A stretch of 64,000 bases of DNA from Streptomyces prunicolor NBRC 13075 (GTDB lineage: Bacteria > Actinomycetota > Actinomycetes > Streptomycetales > Streptomycetaceae). The stretch is taken from assembly GCF_000367365.1 (NCBI RefSeq), contig NZ_BARF01000047.1, positions 1 to 64,000 on the forward strand, given 5' to 3'. A model generated the notes under the pieces. That model was not told the origin of the DNA. It did no database searches and was given only the letters and a program-made list of their open reading frames with translations. This document shows, in pieces, positions 43,722-53,033 of the stretch (position 1 is the first letter of the stretch; each line of letters starts with the position of its first letter). Position numbers and translations under genes: made by a program.

Positions 43722-44660
43722 ATGGGGGCAGGGCACGACCACGGGCACTCGCACGGCGCTCCCGTCACCGGTACGGCGACGGCCGCGTACCGGGGCAGGC
43801 TGCGGGTCGCGCTGGGGATCACGATCACCGTGATGGTGGTCGAGGTCGTCGGCGGACTGCTCGCGGACTCCCTCGCGCTCATCGCGGACGCGGCCCACAT
43901 GGCGACGGACGCGCTGGGCCTCGGCATGGCGCTGCTCGCGATCAGCTTCGCGAACCGCCCCGCGACCGGCAACCGCACCTTCGGCTACGCCCGCGGGGAG
44001 ATCCTCGCCGCGCTCGCCAACTGTCTGCTGCTGCTCGGCGTCGGCGGGTACGTCCTGTACGAGGCGATCCAGCGGTTCGTCACGCCGGCCGACACCGAGG
44101 GCGGGCTGACCATCGTGTTCGGCCTGATCGGCCTGGTCGCGAACATGATCTCCCTCACGCTGCTGGTGCGCGGCCAGAAGGACAGCCTGAACGTGCGCGG
44201 CGCGTTCCTGGAGGTGGCCGCGGACGCGCTGGGCTCCCTGGCGGTGATCATCGCGGCCGTGGTGATCCTGACCACGGGCTGGCAGGCGGCCGACCCGATC
44301 GCCTCGCTCGCCATCGGCCTGATGATCGTGCCGCGCACGCTGAAGCTGCTGCGCGAGACCCTGGACGTGCTGCTGGAGTCGGCCCCCAAGGACGTCGACA
44401 TGCAGGACGTGCGCGCCCACATCCTGGGCCTGGACGGGGTCGAGGACGTCCACGATCTGCACGCCTGGACGATCACCTCGGGCATGCCGGTGCTCTCCGC
44501 GCACGTGGTCGTCCGCACGGACGTGCTCAACGCCATCGGCAACGAGAAGATGCTCCACGAACTCCAGGGCTGCCTCGGCGACCACTTCGACGTCGAGCAC
44601 TGCACCTTCCAGCTGGAGCCCCGCGGTCACGCGGAGCACGAGGCGAAGCTCTGTCACTGA
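43722..44660 (+). CDS. Cation diffusion facilitator (CDF/ZnT family)
   Basis: A 312-residue metal exporter. It opens with a histidine-rich metal-binding tail (MGAGHDHGHSHG), followed by six helices; the metal-site helices read ADSLALIADAAHMATDALG (with H and D) and SLNVRGAFLEVAADALGSLAV. A cytoplasmic domain with EDVHDLHAWTITSGMPVLSAHVVV follows. It should export zinc or a related divalent ion. The ATG at 43722 has AGGAGG upstream. No metal regulator is adjacent. Confidence 0.93.
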   Translation: MGAGHDHGHSHGAPVTGTATAAYRGRLRVALGITITVMVVEVVGGLLADSLALIADAAHMATDALGLGMALLAISFANRPATGNRTFGYARGEILAALANCLLLLGVGGYVLYEAIQRFVTPADTEGGLTIVFGLIGLVANMISLTLLVRGQKDSLNVRGAFLEVAADALGSLAVIIAAVVILTTGWQAADPIASLAIGLMIVPRTLKLLRETLDVLLESAPKDVDMQDVRAHILGLDGVEDVHDLHAWTITSGMPVLSAHVVVRTDVLNAIGNEKMLHELQGCLGDHFDVEHCTFQLEPRGHAEHEAKLCH

Positions 44661-44892
44661 GGACTGAGGACCGACGACTGACGGAAGCCGGGACGACTGA
44701 CGGAAGCCGACGGAATCTGAGGGAAATCGACCAGGTCGGACGGAACGCAACCGTCCGGCGCACACTCATGTCCACACTCGCGCGACCCCACCCCCGGGCG
44801 GTTCCGCCGTCGCCGCGCCGGGCACGATGAACTGCCGGGAGTGCCGGATTCGTACGGCAGACTTGGCTCGTAGACCGAAGTGAAGGATGGGT

Positions 44893-45486
44893 ATGCCGAT
44901 CACACCTGCCACCGCGACGCACAGCTCGTCGAACGGCACCGCTGAAGCGATCTTGCTCGAACTGGTCGACGAGAACGGCGTGACGATCGGTACCGCGGAG
45001 AAGCTCGCCGCCCATCAGCCGCCGGGGCAGCTGCACCGCGCCTTCTCCGTCTTCCTCTTCGACGAGCAGGGCCGACTGCTGCTCCAGCAGCGGGCGCTCG
45101 GCAAGTACCACTCCCCCGGTGTGTGGTCCAACACCTGCTGCGGTCACCCCTACCCCGGCGAGGCGCCCTTCGCGGCGGCGGCCCGGCGGACGTACGAGGA
45201 GCTGGGGGTCTCCCCGTCGCTGCTCGCCGAGGCGGGCACGGTGCGCTACAACCACCCGGATCCGGACTCGGGCCTGGTGGAGCAGGAGTACAACCACCTC
45301 TTCGTCGGCATGGTGCAGTCGCCGCTGCGGCCGGACCCGGAGGAGGTGGGCACGACCGCGTTCGTGACCCCCGCCGAGCTGACGGAGCGGCACGCGAAGG
45401 ACACCTTCTCGTCCTGGTTCATGACGGTGCTGGACGCGGCCCGTCCGGCGGTCAGGGAGCTGACGGGCCCGTCCGCGGGCTGGTGA
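44893..45486 (+). CDS. idi: Isopentenyl-diphosphate delta-isomerase type I
   Basis: A 197-residue Nudix-fold isomerase converting IPP to DMAPP. It contains the metal/active-site cysteine motif WSNTCCGHPYPGE, RRTYEELG and the later HLFVG plus EVGTTAFVTP. It supplies the isoprenoid pool used by the hopanoid operon about 10 kb away. Two ATGs, at 44887 and 44893; the second has AAGGAT at good spacing. Confidence 0.94.
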   Translation: MPITPATATHSSSNGTAEAILLELVDENGVTIGTAEKLAAHQPPGQLHRAFSVFLFDEQGRLLLQQRALGKYHSPGVWSNTCCGHPYPGEAPFAAAARRTYEELGVSPSLLAEAGTVRYNHPDPDSGLVEQEYNHLFVGMVQSPLRPDPEEVGTTAFVTPAELTERHAKDTFSSWFMTVLDAARPAVRELTGPSAGW

Positions 45487-45495
45487 CCTCCTCGC

Positions 45496-46017
45496 CTACG
45501 GCACCTGCGCGGGCTTGAGCGGCAGGGCGGCCCAGATCACCTTGCCGCCGCTCGCCGTGTGCTCGACGTCGCAGACGCCACCCGCCTCCCGGGCCACCTC
45601 GCGCACCAGGAGCAGTCCCCGGCCGCCGGTCTCGTCGTGGTCGGCCACCAGGGCGGTCGGGCGGTAGGGGTGGTTGTCCTCGACGGACACCCGCACCCAC
45701 TCGGCGCCGACGGCGACCTCCACGGCGAGGGTCGGCGACAGCAGCACCGCGTGCCGGACCACGTTGGTGACCAGCTCGGAGACGATCAGCAACAGCCCCT
45801 GCAGCAGCTCGTCCGAGAGGGGCACGCCCTGCCGGAAGAGCAGGTCCCGTACGGCGTGTCGCGCCTGCGGGACGGAGGCGTCGACGGCGGAGGCGGTGAA
45901 CCGCCAGACTCCCTCGTACGGCAGCGGATCCGGCGGGGCGGGGGCGGGGAGGGGATCCGGGGGATCGTCCCTGCCGCCTTCTGGGCGGGGGCCTGACCCA
46001 CGCCCGTGGTTCTCCAT
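45496..46017 (-). CDS. ATP-binding regulator (anti-sigma-type HATPase)
   Basis: A 173-residue single GHKL ATPase domain. The N-box is LLLIVSELVTNVVRHAV, followed by VSVEDNHPYRP and the G-box DETGGRGLLLVREVA. Streptomyces encode many such RsbW/SpoIIAB-like proteins, which bind sigma factors or anti-sigma antagonists; no partner is adjacent. The start is placed at ATG 46017; an earlier GTG would extend it. Confidence 0.85.
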   Translation of the reverse strand: MENHGRGSGPRPEGGRDDPPDPLPAPAPPDPLPYEGVWRFTASAVDASVPQARHAVRDLLFRQGVPLSDELLQGLLLIVSELVTNVVRHAVLLSPTLAVEVAVGAEWVRVSVEDNHPYRPTALVADHDETGGRGLLLVREVAREAGGVCDVEHTASGGKVIWAALPLKPAQVP

Positions 46018-46221
46018 CGTCCGGTCGCCACCCTTGCGCTCGATTGTCACCACCCCACGAGTGTTGGCAACGACCCGCGCCACCCCGGACTACTGAACAG
46101 AAGTCAGCAGTTATCGGACGCTTTCCGATCGTTGCCGCACGGCCCGGTCGACAGTGGGATCGCCCCTGTTCCCCTTGTGCCGACTTCGCGAACACTTCGG
46201 CTTGTCCGTAGCATCCGGCGC

Positions 46222-46992
46222 ATGGAGCCCCGCCTGCTGCACGGCGTCACCGACGCGGTCGCCACCGTCACCGTCCACCACCCCGGCAAGCGCAACGCGA
46301 TGACCGCCGAGATGTGGCGCTCGCTGCCGCCGCTGCTCGACACCCTGGCCGCCGATCCGGGCGTACGGTCGCTCGTGCTGACCGGTGCGGGCGGGACGTT
46401 CTGTGCCGGGGCCGACATCTCGACGCTGCGGGAGTCGCCGGGTGAGGCGCAGGGACTCGCGGTACTCGCGGAGGAGGCGCTGGCCGCGTTCCCGAAGCCG
46501 ACGCTGGCGGCGATCCGGGGTCATTGTGTGGGCGGCGGGGCGCAGTTGGCGGCGGCCTGCGATCTGCGGTTCGCGGAGGAGGGCGCGCTGTTCGGGGTGA
46601 CTCCGGCGAAGCTCGGCATCATGTATCCGGCGTCCGCCACCCGGCGGTTGGTGTCGCTGGTGGGACCGGGGACCGCCAAGTACCTGCTGTTCTCCGGCGA
46701 GTTGATCGACGCGGAGCGGGCGCTGCGCACCGGTTTCGTCGACGAGCTGCTGCCCGAGGGCGAACTCACCAAGCGGGTCGCGGAGTTCACCCGGGTACTG
46801 GTCTCCCGCTCGCAGTTGACGCAGGCCGCAGCGAAGGAGTTCGCCAACGGCCGTACGAACAGGGACGGTTACTGGGCCGAGCAGATGCGCGGCAGCGGCG
46901 ACACCGCGGAGGGCGTCACCGCGTTCCTGGAGCGCCGGGCACCGCACTTCACGTGGACTGCGTCAGGGGCTGCTTCTACTGATTCAGGATGA
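46222..46992 (+). CDS. Enoyl-CoA hydratase/isomerase family
   Basis: A 256-residue crotonase-fold enzyme. The oxyanion loops are LTGAGGTFCAGADIST and IRGHCVGGGAQLAAACDL; FGVTPAKLGIMYP fits the family. It acts on an acyl-CoA in beta-oxidation or a related path. Catalytic glutamates are not obvious at both usual positions, so the reaction is not assigned. The ATG at 46222 is chosen as the first methionine of the domain. Confidence 0.88.
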   Translation: MEPRLLHGVTDAVATVTVHHPGKRNAMTAEMWRSLPPLLDTLAADPGVRSLVLTGAGGTFCAGADISTLRESPGEAQGLAVLAEEALAAFPKPTLAAIRGHCVGGGAQLAAACDLRFAEEGALFGVTPAKLGIMYPASATRRLVSLVGPGTAKYLLFSGELIDAERALRTGFVDELLPEGELTKRVAEFTRVLVSRSQLTQAAAKEFANGRTNRDGYWAEQMRGSGDTAEGVTAFLERRAPHFTWTASGAASTDSG

Positions 46993-47155
46993 AGCGGCTG
47001 CTCGCGCGGAACTGGGCCTGGTTTTCCGGTCGGCGCAGGAATGCGGTCGTTTCCTCGCGCTGCGCACGATGGCCGCGATGACGGCACCCCGCCTTTCCCG
47101 CCCATCCGGCGCCCACCCCTGGAGCCCGTACCAACCAGTCGGTAACGTGACCGTC

Positions 47156-48025
47156 ATGACTACTGCCGCCGTCGATCCCCGTGCCGGGCGCCGCTGCTAC
47201 AACGCGCTCAACTCCCTGCACTCCACGCTCTACTTCTCGCCCGACCTGGGGAGGGAACTGACGGCCCTCGGGGTCAAGGACTCCCAGGCCATCAACTTCG
47301 CCGTGCGGGCGGCGGCGATGGGGCCGGTCGGTCCTGGCACGGTGACGGCGACCTTCTACAACTACAAGTACGACCTCGTGGCCCGGCATGTGCCCGCCGT
47401 GTGGGAGATCGTCTCCCCGGAGCAGGTCCTGCACGCACGCACGCGTGCCGTCGACGCGACCCTGCGGCGCCTGTTGGACGACGCCGTGGTGGAGTCGGAG
47501 GAGATGGCGGAGGCGGCGCGGCTGGCGCTGCGGGCCGCCGAGGCGTGTGCGCGCCCCGCCCGGCCGCTGTACGCCGCCCACGCCGATCTGCCGCTCCCCG
47601 AGGAGCCGCATCTCGCCTATTTCCACGCGGCCACGCTGCTGCGCGAGCACCGGGGTGACGGTCACCTGGCCGTCCTGATGTCCGCCGGGCTCGACGGCCT
47701 GGAGGCCGTGGTCACCCACACCGCGACCGGCAAGGGCATGACCCCGAAGTGGGTGTTCGGCACGCGCGGCTGGAACCAGGAGGAATGGGACGCCGCCTCG
47801 GGACGGCTCCAGGAGCGCGGGCTGCTCGACGGGGACGGCGAGCTGACGGAGGCGGGTGTCGCGCTGCGCGCCGAGATCGAGACGGAGACCGACCGGCTGG
47901 ACCGGGCCCCGTACGAGCATCTGGGCGCCGAAGGGGTCGTACGTCTGACCGAACTGGGGACCGGGTTCGCGCGGCTCGCGCTCGCGGCCGGGGCGTTTCC
48001 GCGGGATCTGCTCGGGAAGCGGTAG
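47156..48025 (+). CDS. SCO6745/SalK-like family protein
   Basis: A 289-residue protein opening RRCYNALNSLHSTLYFSPDL, with FYNYKYDLVARHVPAVWEIV and a C-terminal winged-helix-like part. I recognise the pattern from the SCO6745 family, distant from SalK. The wing region WNQEEWDAASGRLQERGLL may bind DNA or act as a fold spacer. Function is unknown. It shares no operon with neighbours; the ATG at 47156 follows an alternative start in the same frame. Confidence 0.75.
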   Translation: MTTAAVDPRAGRRCYNALNSLHSTLYFSPDLGRELTALGVKDSQAINFAVRAAAMGPVGPGTVTATFYNYKYDLVARHVPAVWEIVSPEQVLHARTRAVDATLRRLLDDAVVESEEMAEAARLALRAAEACARPARPLYAAHADLPLPEEPHLAYFHAATLLREHRGDGHLAVLMSAGLDGLEAVVTHTATGKGMTPKWVFGTRGWNQEEWDAASGRLQERGLLDGDGELTEAGVALRAEIETETDRLDRAPYEHLGAEGVVRLTELGTGFARLALAAGAFPRDLLGKR

Positions 48026-48118
48026 CCGGCGGACCCGCAGGACAGCGCCCTGATCCCCGGTTGTCGGTGTCACCTGCCACAATTGCCGCGCAACCTCAGT
48101 GGAGAAGGCGGTACGGGC

Positions 48119-50515
48119 GTGACGACACCCCTCGTAGGGTCCATCGAAGGCAGGATCGCCGAGGAGCTCGGCGTACGGGAGCGGCAGGTGAAGGCTGCCG
48201 TCGAGCTGCTCGACGGCGGTTCGACGGTGCCCTTCATCGCCCGCTACCGCAAGGAAGCGACCGAGATGCTCGACGACGCGCAGCTGCGCACGCTCGAGGA
48301 ACGGCTGCGCTATCTGCGGGAGTTGGAGGAGCGGCGGACCGCGATCCTCGAATCGGTGCGTGAGCAGGGCAAGCTCACCGAGGAGTTGGAGGCGCAGATC
48401 CGGGCCGCCGAGACCAAGGCGCGCCTTGAGGACATCTACCTGCCCTACAAGCCCAAGCGGCGGACGAAGGCCCAGATCGCGCGCGAGGCCGGCCTGGAGC
48501 CGCTCGCGGAGGGCCTGTTGGGCGACCCGTCCGTGGCACCGCTGGCCGCGGCCGCCGCGTTCGTCGACGCCGACAAGGGTGTCGCCGATCCGCAGGCCGC
48601 CCTCGACGGCGCCCGGGCGATCCTCACCGAGCGGTTCTCGGAGGACGCCGACCTGATCGGCGAGCTGCGCGAGCGGATGTGGGGGCGCGGGCGCCTCGCC
48701 GCGAAGGTGCGGGACGGCAAGGAGGAGGCGGGCGCCAAGTTCGCCGACTACTTCGACTTCTCGGAGCCGTTCACCGCACTGCCCTCGCACCGCATCCTCG
48801 CGATGCTGCGCGGCGAGAAGGAGGACGTCCTCGACCTCGTCCTGGAGCCCGAGGAGGACACCGAGGGGCCTTCCTCCTACGAGGGGATGGTCGCCCACCG
48901 CTTCCAGATCCTCGACCGGGGCCGTCCGGGCGACAAGTGGCTTCAGGACACGGTCCGTTGGGCCTGGCGCACCCGCATTCTCGTGCACCTCGGCATCGAC
49001 CTGCGGCTGCGGCTGCGTACGGCGGCCGAGGACGAGGCGGTCAACGTCTTCGCCTCGAACCTGCGGGACCTGCTGCTCGCCGCACCGGCCGGCACCCGCT
49101 CGACGCTGGGCCTCGACCCCGGTTTCCGTACGGGTGTGAAGGTGGCCGTCGTCGACGCCACCGGCAAGGTCGTCGCCACGGACGTGATCTACCCGCACGT
49201 CCCGGCCAACAAGTGGGACGACGCCCTCGCCAAGCTGGCCCGCCTCTCCGCGCAGCACTCGGTCGAGCTGATCGCGATCGGCAACGGCACGGCGTCCCGC
49301 GAGACCGACAAGCTCGCCGGTGAACTCATCACCAAGCACCCGGAATTGAACCTCACCAAGGTGATGGTGTCCGAGGCCGGCGCGTCCGTGTACTCGGCGT
49401 CCGCGTTCGCCTCCGCGGAACTGCCCGACATGGACGTGTCGTTGCGCGGCGCCGTCTCCATCGCGCGCCGACTCCAGGACCCGCTCGCCGAGTTGGTGAA
49501 GATCGACCCCAAGTCGATCGGTGTCGGCCAGTACCAGCACGACCTGTCCGAGGTGAAGCTGTCCCGTTCGCTGGACGCGGTGGTCGAGGACTGTGTGAAC
49601 GGCGTCGGTGTCGACGTCAACACGGCCTCCGCGCCGCTGCTTTCACGCGTCTCCGGCATCACCTCCGGCCTCGCGGAGAACATCGTGTCGCACCGCGACA
49701 CCAACGGCCCGTTCAAGTCGCGCACGCAGCTGAAGAACGTGGCGCGGCTCGGCCCCAAGGCGTACGAGCAGTGCGCGGGCTTCCTGCGCATCCGGGGTGG
49801 CGACGACCCGCTCGACTCGTCCAGCGTGCACCCCGAGGCGTATCCGGTGGTGCGGCGGATGGTGAAGACGGCGGGCAGCGAGGTGGCCTCGCTGATCGGC
49901 AACACGTCCGTGCTGCGCTCGTTGAAGCCGACGGAGTTCGTGGACGAGACGTTCGGTCTGCCGACGGTGACCGACATCCTCAAGGAGCTGGAGAAGCCGG
50001 GGCGTGACCCGCGGCCCGCGTTCAAGACGGCCACGTTCAAGGACGGCGTCGAGAAGATCTCCGACCTCGCCTCCGGGATGGTTCTGGAGGGGGTCGTCAC
50101 GAACGTCGCCGCGTTCGGGGCGTTCATCGACATCGGGGTCCACCAGGACGGTCTGGCACACGTCTCCGCCCTGTCGAAGACGTTCGTCAAGGACCCGCGC
50201 GATGTGGTGAAGCCGGGTGACATCGTCAAGGTGAAGGTCCTCGACGTGGACATCCCCCGGAAGCGGATCTCGTTGACGCTGCGGCTCGACGACGAGGCGG
50301 TGGCCTCCGGCGGGGAGCGGCGGCAGCAGGGTGGGGGCGGCGAGCGTCGGCAGCAGGGCGGGGGGCGTCCGCCGCAGCAACGTCAGCAGCGGCAGGGTGG
50401 CCAGGGCCAGGGTGGTGGATCGCGGCAGGCGGCTCCGCCGCCGGGGAACAGTGCGATGGCTGATGCTCTGCGGAAGGCGGGGTTGCTGGACCCGGGCAAG
50501 AAGGGCAAGCGCTGA
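48119..50515 (+). CDS. Transcription accessory protein Tex
   Basis: A 798-residue nucleic-acid-binding protein. Tex N-terminal domain (STVPFIARYRKEATEMLDD), YqgF-like domain with STLGLDPGFRTGVKVAVVD, a helix-hairpin-helix part (ASAPLLSRVSGITSGLAENIV) and an S1 RNA-binding domain near the C-terminus (GVVTNVAAFGAFIDIGVHQD). The tail is glutamine/glycine-rich, with short repeats (RRQQGGG). GTG at 48119 behind GGAGAAGG. A housekeeping gene, highly conserved. Confidence 0.96.
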   Translation: MTTPLVGSIEGRIAEELGVRERQVKAAVELLDGGSTVPFIARYRKEATEMLDDAQLRTLEERLRYLRELEERRTAILESVREQGKLTEELEAQIRAAETKARLEDIYLPYKPKRRTKAQIAREAGLEPLAEGLLGDPSVAPLAAAAAFVDADKGVADPQAALDGARAILTERFSEDADLIGELRERMWGRGRLAAKVRDGKEEAGAKFADYFDFSEPFTALPSHRILAMLRGEKEDVLDLVLEPEEDTEGPSSYEGMVAHRFQILDRGRPGDKWLQDTVRWAWRTRILVHLGIDLRLRLRTAAEDEAVNVFASNLRDLLLAAPAGTRSTLGLDPGFRTGVKVAVVDATGKVVATDVIYPHVPANKWDDALAKLARLSAQHSVELIAIGNGTASRETDKLAGELITKHPELNLTKVMVSEAGASVYSASAFASAELPDMDVSLRGAVSIARRLQDPLAELVKIDPKSIGVGQYQHDLSEVKLSRSLDAVVEDCVNGVGVDVNTASAPLLSRVSGITSGLAENIVSHRDTNGPFKSRTQLKNVARLGPKAYEQCAGFLRIRGGDDPLDSSSVHPEAYPVVRRMVKTAGSEVASLIGNTSVLRSLKPTEFVDETFGLPTVTDILKELEKPGRDPRPAFKTATFKDGVEKISDLASGMVLEGVVTNVAAFGAFIDIGVHQDGLAHVSALSKTFVKDPRDVVKPGDIVKVKVLDVDIPRKRISLTLRLDDEAVASGGERRQQGGGGERRQQGGGRPPQQRQQRQGGQGQGGGSRQAAPPPGNSAMADALRKAGLLDPGKKGKR

Positions 50516-50561
50516 CGGCTTCGCCGGTCAGGTTGTGGGGAGCTGCGGGCCGGTGGGGGCC

Positions 50562-50585
50562 GGTCGCGCAGTTCCCCGCGCCCCT
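50562..50585. repeat. 24-bp repeat, left copy flanking the dinB-like gene
   Basis: The segment starting GGTCGCGCAGTTCCCC is the exact reverse complement of 51258-51281. It lies between tex and the DinB gene and belongs to a longer region rich in GGGG/CCCC arms. Copies of this motif are common between Streptomyces genes, as I recall. Confidence 0.7.
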
Positions 50586-50649
50586 GGGGTGTGGAGGCTG
50601 GGCGGCAGAAATCGGTGGACGTGGATCGTCTCGCCGACAGACTGGGCGG

Positions 50650-51258
50650 ATGATCTCACCGGACTTCAAAGCCGACCTGCGCGTCTTCCTTCAGGACTCC
50701 CGTGACGCACTGCTGTGGAAGCTCGACGGGCTGTCGGAGTACGACATCCGGCGGCCTATGACGCCGACCGGCACCAATCTGCTGGGGCTGGTCAAGCATC
50801 TTGCCGGGGCCGAGGCGTTCTACTTCGGGACGGTCTTCGGGCGACCGGTCGACGGGCCGGGGTTGTGGATCGCGGGGGACGCCGAGCCGAACGCGGATCT
50901 GTGGGCGACCCCGGACGAGACACGCGAGCAGATCGTCGGCGACTATCGGCGGATCTGCGGGCACTCGGACGCGACGATCGAGGCACTCCCCCTGGACGCG
51001 GTCGGCCGGATGCCCGGTGAAGAGGGCCACGAACTCACCCTGCACCGCACCCTCGTCCACATGACGTACGAGACATCCCGGCACGCCGGCCACGCCGACG
51101 TCGTACGGGAACTCATCGACGGGACGGTGGGGCAACGGGCCGGGGGCACCAACATGGCTCCGGGCAACGCGAGTTGGTGGGCGCAACACCGGGACCGGGT
51201 AGAGCAGGTCGCAAAAGAGGCCGAGCGCCTCAACTCCGGTGCGAACAACGCCCCTTAA
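50650..51258 (+). CDS. DinB-family (mycothiol-dependent-like) protein
   Basis: A 202-residue four-helix protein of the DinB/YfiT fold. It has VKHLAGAEAFYFGTVFGRP (histidine in the first metal position) and LHRTLVHMTYETSRHAGHADVVRELIDG, with the typical H-x3-H pair, marks of a metal-dependent transferase. Some relatives use mycothiol as cosubstrate. The stop TAA lies inside a palindrome (CCCCTTAAGGGG) that belongs to the right 24-bp repeat. Confidence 0.85.
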   Translation: MISPDFKADLRVFLQDSRDALLWKLDGLSEYDIRRPMTPTGTNLLGLVKHLAGAEAFYFGTVFGRPVDGPGLWIAGDAEPNADLWATPDETREQIVGDYRRICGHSDATIEALPLDAVGRMPGEEGHELTLHRTLVHMTYETSRHAGHADVVRELIDGTVGQRAGGTNMAPGNASWWAQHRDRVEQVAKEAERLNSGANNAP

Positions 51259-51281
51259 GGGGCGCGGGGAACTGCGCGACC
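51258..51281. repeat. 24-bp repeat, right copy (inverted), overlapping the dinB stop
   Basis: Segment ending GGGGAACTGCGCGACC, the exact reverse complement of 50562-50585. Its first base is the last base of the dinB-like stop codon. Confidence 0.7.
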
Positions 51282-51319
51282 AGGCACAACGGACCCGCAG
51301 TGAACGAACGACCCAAACC

Positions 51320-52963
51320 TCACCGCTGCTCAGTCACCTTCCCGTCCGCCACCTCCAACCGCCGAGTCACCTGAACCGCATCCAACATCCGCCGATCATG
51401 AGTGACCAACAGCAGCGTGCCCTCGTAGGCGTCCAGCGCCGACTCCAGTTGCTCGATGGCAGGCAGGTCAAGGTGGTTCGTAGGCTCGTCCAGGACGAGG
51501 AGATTCACCCCGCGCCCCTGAAGCAGCGCCAGTGCGGAACGGGTCCGCTCCCCCGGTGACAGCGTCCCCGCCGGCCTCATCACGTGGTGAGCCTTCAGCC
51601 CGAACTTGGCCAGCAGCGTGCGGACTTCGGCCGGCTCCGTGTCCGGCACGGCCGCGCAGAACGCGTCGAGCAGGGACTCCGTACCGTGGAACAGCTGCCG
51701 GGCCTGGTCGACCTCGCCCACCAGGACACCCGAGCCGAGCGCCGCATGCCCCGCGTCCAACGGGATACGCCCGAGCAGCGCGCCGAGCAGCGTCGACTTG
51801 CCCGCACCGTTCGCGCCGGTCACCGCGACCCGGTCCGCCCAGTCGATCTGGAGGGACACCGGCCCGAAGCTGAAGTCGCCGCGTCGTACCTCGGCGTCCC
51901 TCAGGGTCGCCACAACCGCACCCGAGCGCGGCGCGGACGCGATCTCCATCCGCAGCTCCCACTCCTTGCGGGGCTCCTCGACGACATCGAGGCGTTCGAT
52001 CATCCGCTGCGTCTGCCGCGCCTTCGCCGCCTGCTTCTCGCTCGCCTCGCTGCGGAACTTGCGGCCGATCTTGTCGTTGTCGTTGTTCGCCTTGCGGCGG
52101 GCGTTCTTGACGCCCTTGTCCATCCAGCCGCGCTGCATCTGCGCACGGTCCTGGAGCGCGGAGCGCTTGTCGGCGTACTCCTCGAAGTCGTCGCGGGCGT
52201 GCCGACGTGCCACGTCCCGCTCCTCCAGGTACGCCTCGTAGCCGCCGCCGTAGAGGTTGATCTGGTTCTGGGCCAGGTCGAGTTCGAGGACCTTGGTGAC
52301 CGTGCGGGTGAGGAACTCGCGGTCGTGCGACACGACGACCGTGCCCGCGCGCAGGCCGGAGACGAAGCGTTCGAGGCGCTCCAGGCCGTCGAGGTCCAGG
52401 TCGTTGGTGGGCTCGTCGAGGAGGAAGACGTCGTAGCGGGAGAGGAGGAGGGAGGCCAGTCCCGCGCGTGCCGCCTGGCCGCCGGACAGGGACGTCATCG
52501 GCTGGTCGAGGTCGATCGCCAGGCCCAGCGAGTCGGCGATCTCCTCGGCCCGTTCGTCGAGGTCCGCGCCGCCGAGGTCGAGCCAGCGTTCCAGGCTCGT
52601 CGAGTACGCGTCGTCGGCGCCGGGTGCGCCGTCCACCAGGGCCTGGGTGGCCTCGTCCATCGTGCGTTGCGCCTCGGCGACTCCCGTGCGGCGGGCCAGG
52701 AACTCGCGCACGCTCTCGCCCGGGCGCCGCTCGGGCTCCTGGGGGAGGTGACCTACGGTCGCTGTCGGCGGAGAGAGGCGCAGTTCGCCCTCTTCCGGTG
52801 CGAGCAGGCCGGCGAGCATGCGGAGCAGGGTGGACTTGCCCGCGCCGTTGGCACCGACAAGGCCGATCACATCGCCGGGGGCGACGACGAGGTCGAGCCC
52901 GGTGAACAGGGCGCGGTCGCCGTGTCCGGCGGCGAGATTCTTGGCGACGAGAGTGGCAGTCAT
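51320..52963 (-). CDS. ABC-F family ATPase
   Basis: A 547-residue soluble protein with two ATPase domains and no membrane segments. Walker A motifs: GANGAGKSTLLRMLAGLL and GANGAGKSTLLGALLG. Signatures: LSGGQAARAGLASLL and LSPGERTRSALALL; Walker B: LLDEPTNDLDLDGL and VLDEPTNHLDLPAI. A charged linker (about residues 235-325, KRSALQDRAQMQRG) joins them. ABC-F proteins act on the ribosome; some give antibiotic resistance. No drug clue is seen here. Confidence 0.93.
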   Translation of the reverse strand: MTATLVAKNLAAGHGDRALFTGLDLVVAPGDVIGLVGANGAGKSTLLRMLAGLLAPEEGELRLSPPTATVGHLPQEPERRPGESVREFLARRTGVAEAQRTMDEATQALVDGAPGADDAYSTSLERWLDLGGADLDERAEEIADSLGLAIDLDQPMTSLSGGQAARAGLASLLLSRYDVFLLDEPTNDLDLDGLERLERFVSGLRAGTVVVSHDREFLTRTVTKVLELDLAQNQINLYGGGYEAYLEERDVARRHARDDFEEYADKRSALQDRAQMQRGWMDKGVKNARRKANNDNDKIGRKFRSEASEKQAAKARQTQRMIERLDVVEEPRKEWELRMEIASAPRSGAVVATLRDAEVRRGDFSFGPVSLQIDWADRVAVTGANGAGKSTLLGALLGRIPLDAGHAALGSGVLVGEVDQARQLFHGTESLLDAFCAAVPDTEPAEVRTLLAKFGLKAHHVMRPAGTLSPGERTRSALALLQGRGVNLLVLDEPTNHLDLPAIEQLESALDAYEGTLLLVTHDRRMLDAVQVTRRLEVADGKVTEQR

Positions 52964-53033
52964 CAGACCGTCGATCCTAATCGGTCCCCTTCGCCGTCCG
53001 CGCCGCGGATTTCCCCCGCCCGCGCCACGGTTT

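Noticed and set aside
46976..49540. 854-codon minus-strand frame opposite tex
   Set aside because: The antisense frame has low-complexity Arg/Gly/Val composition, while tex in the other direction has full domain content.
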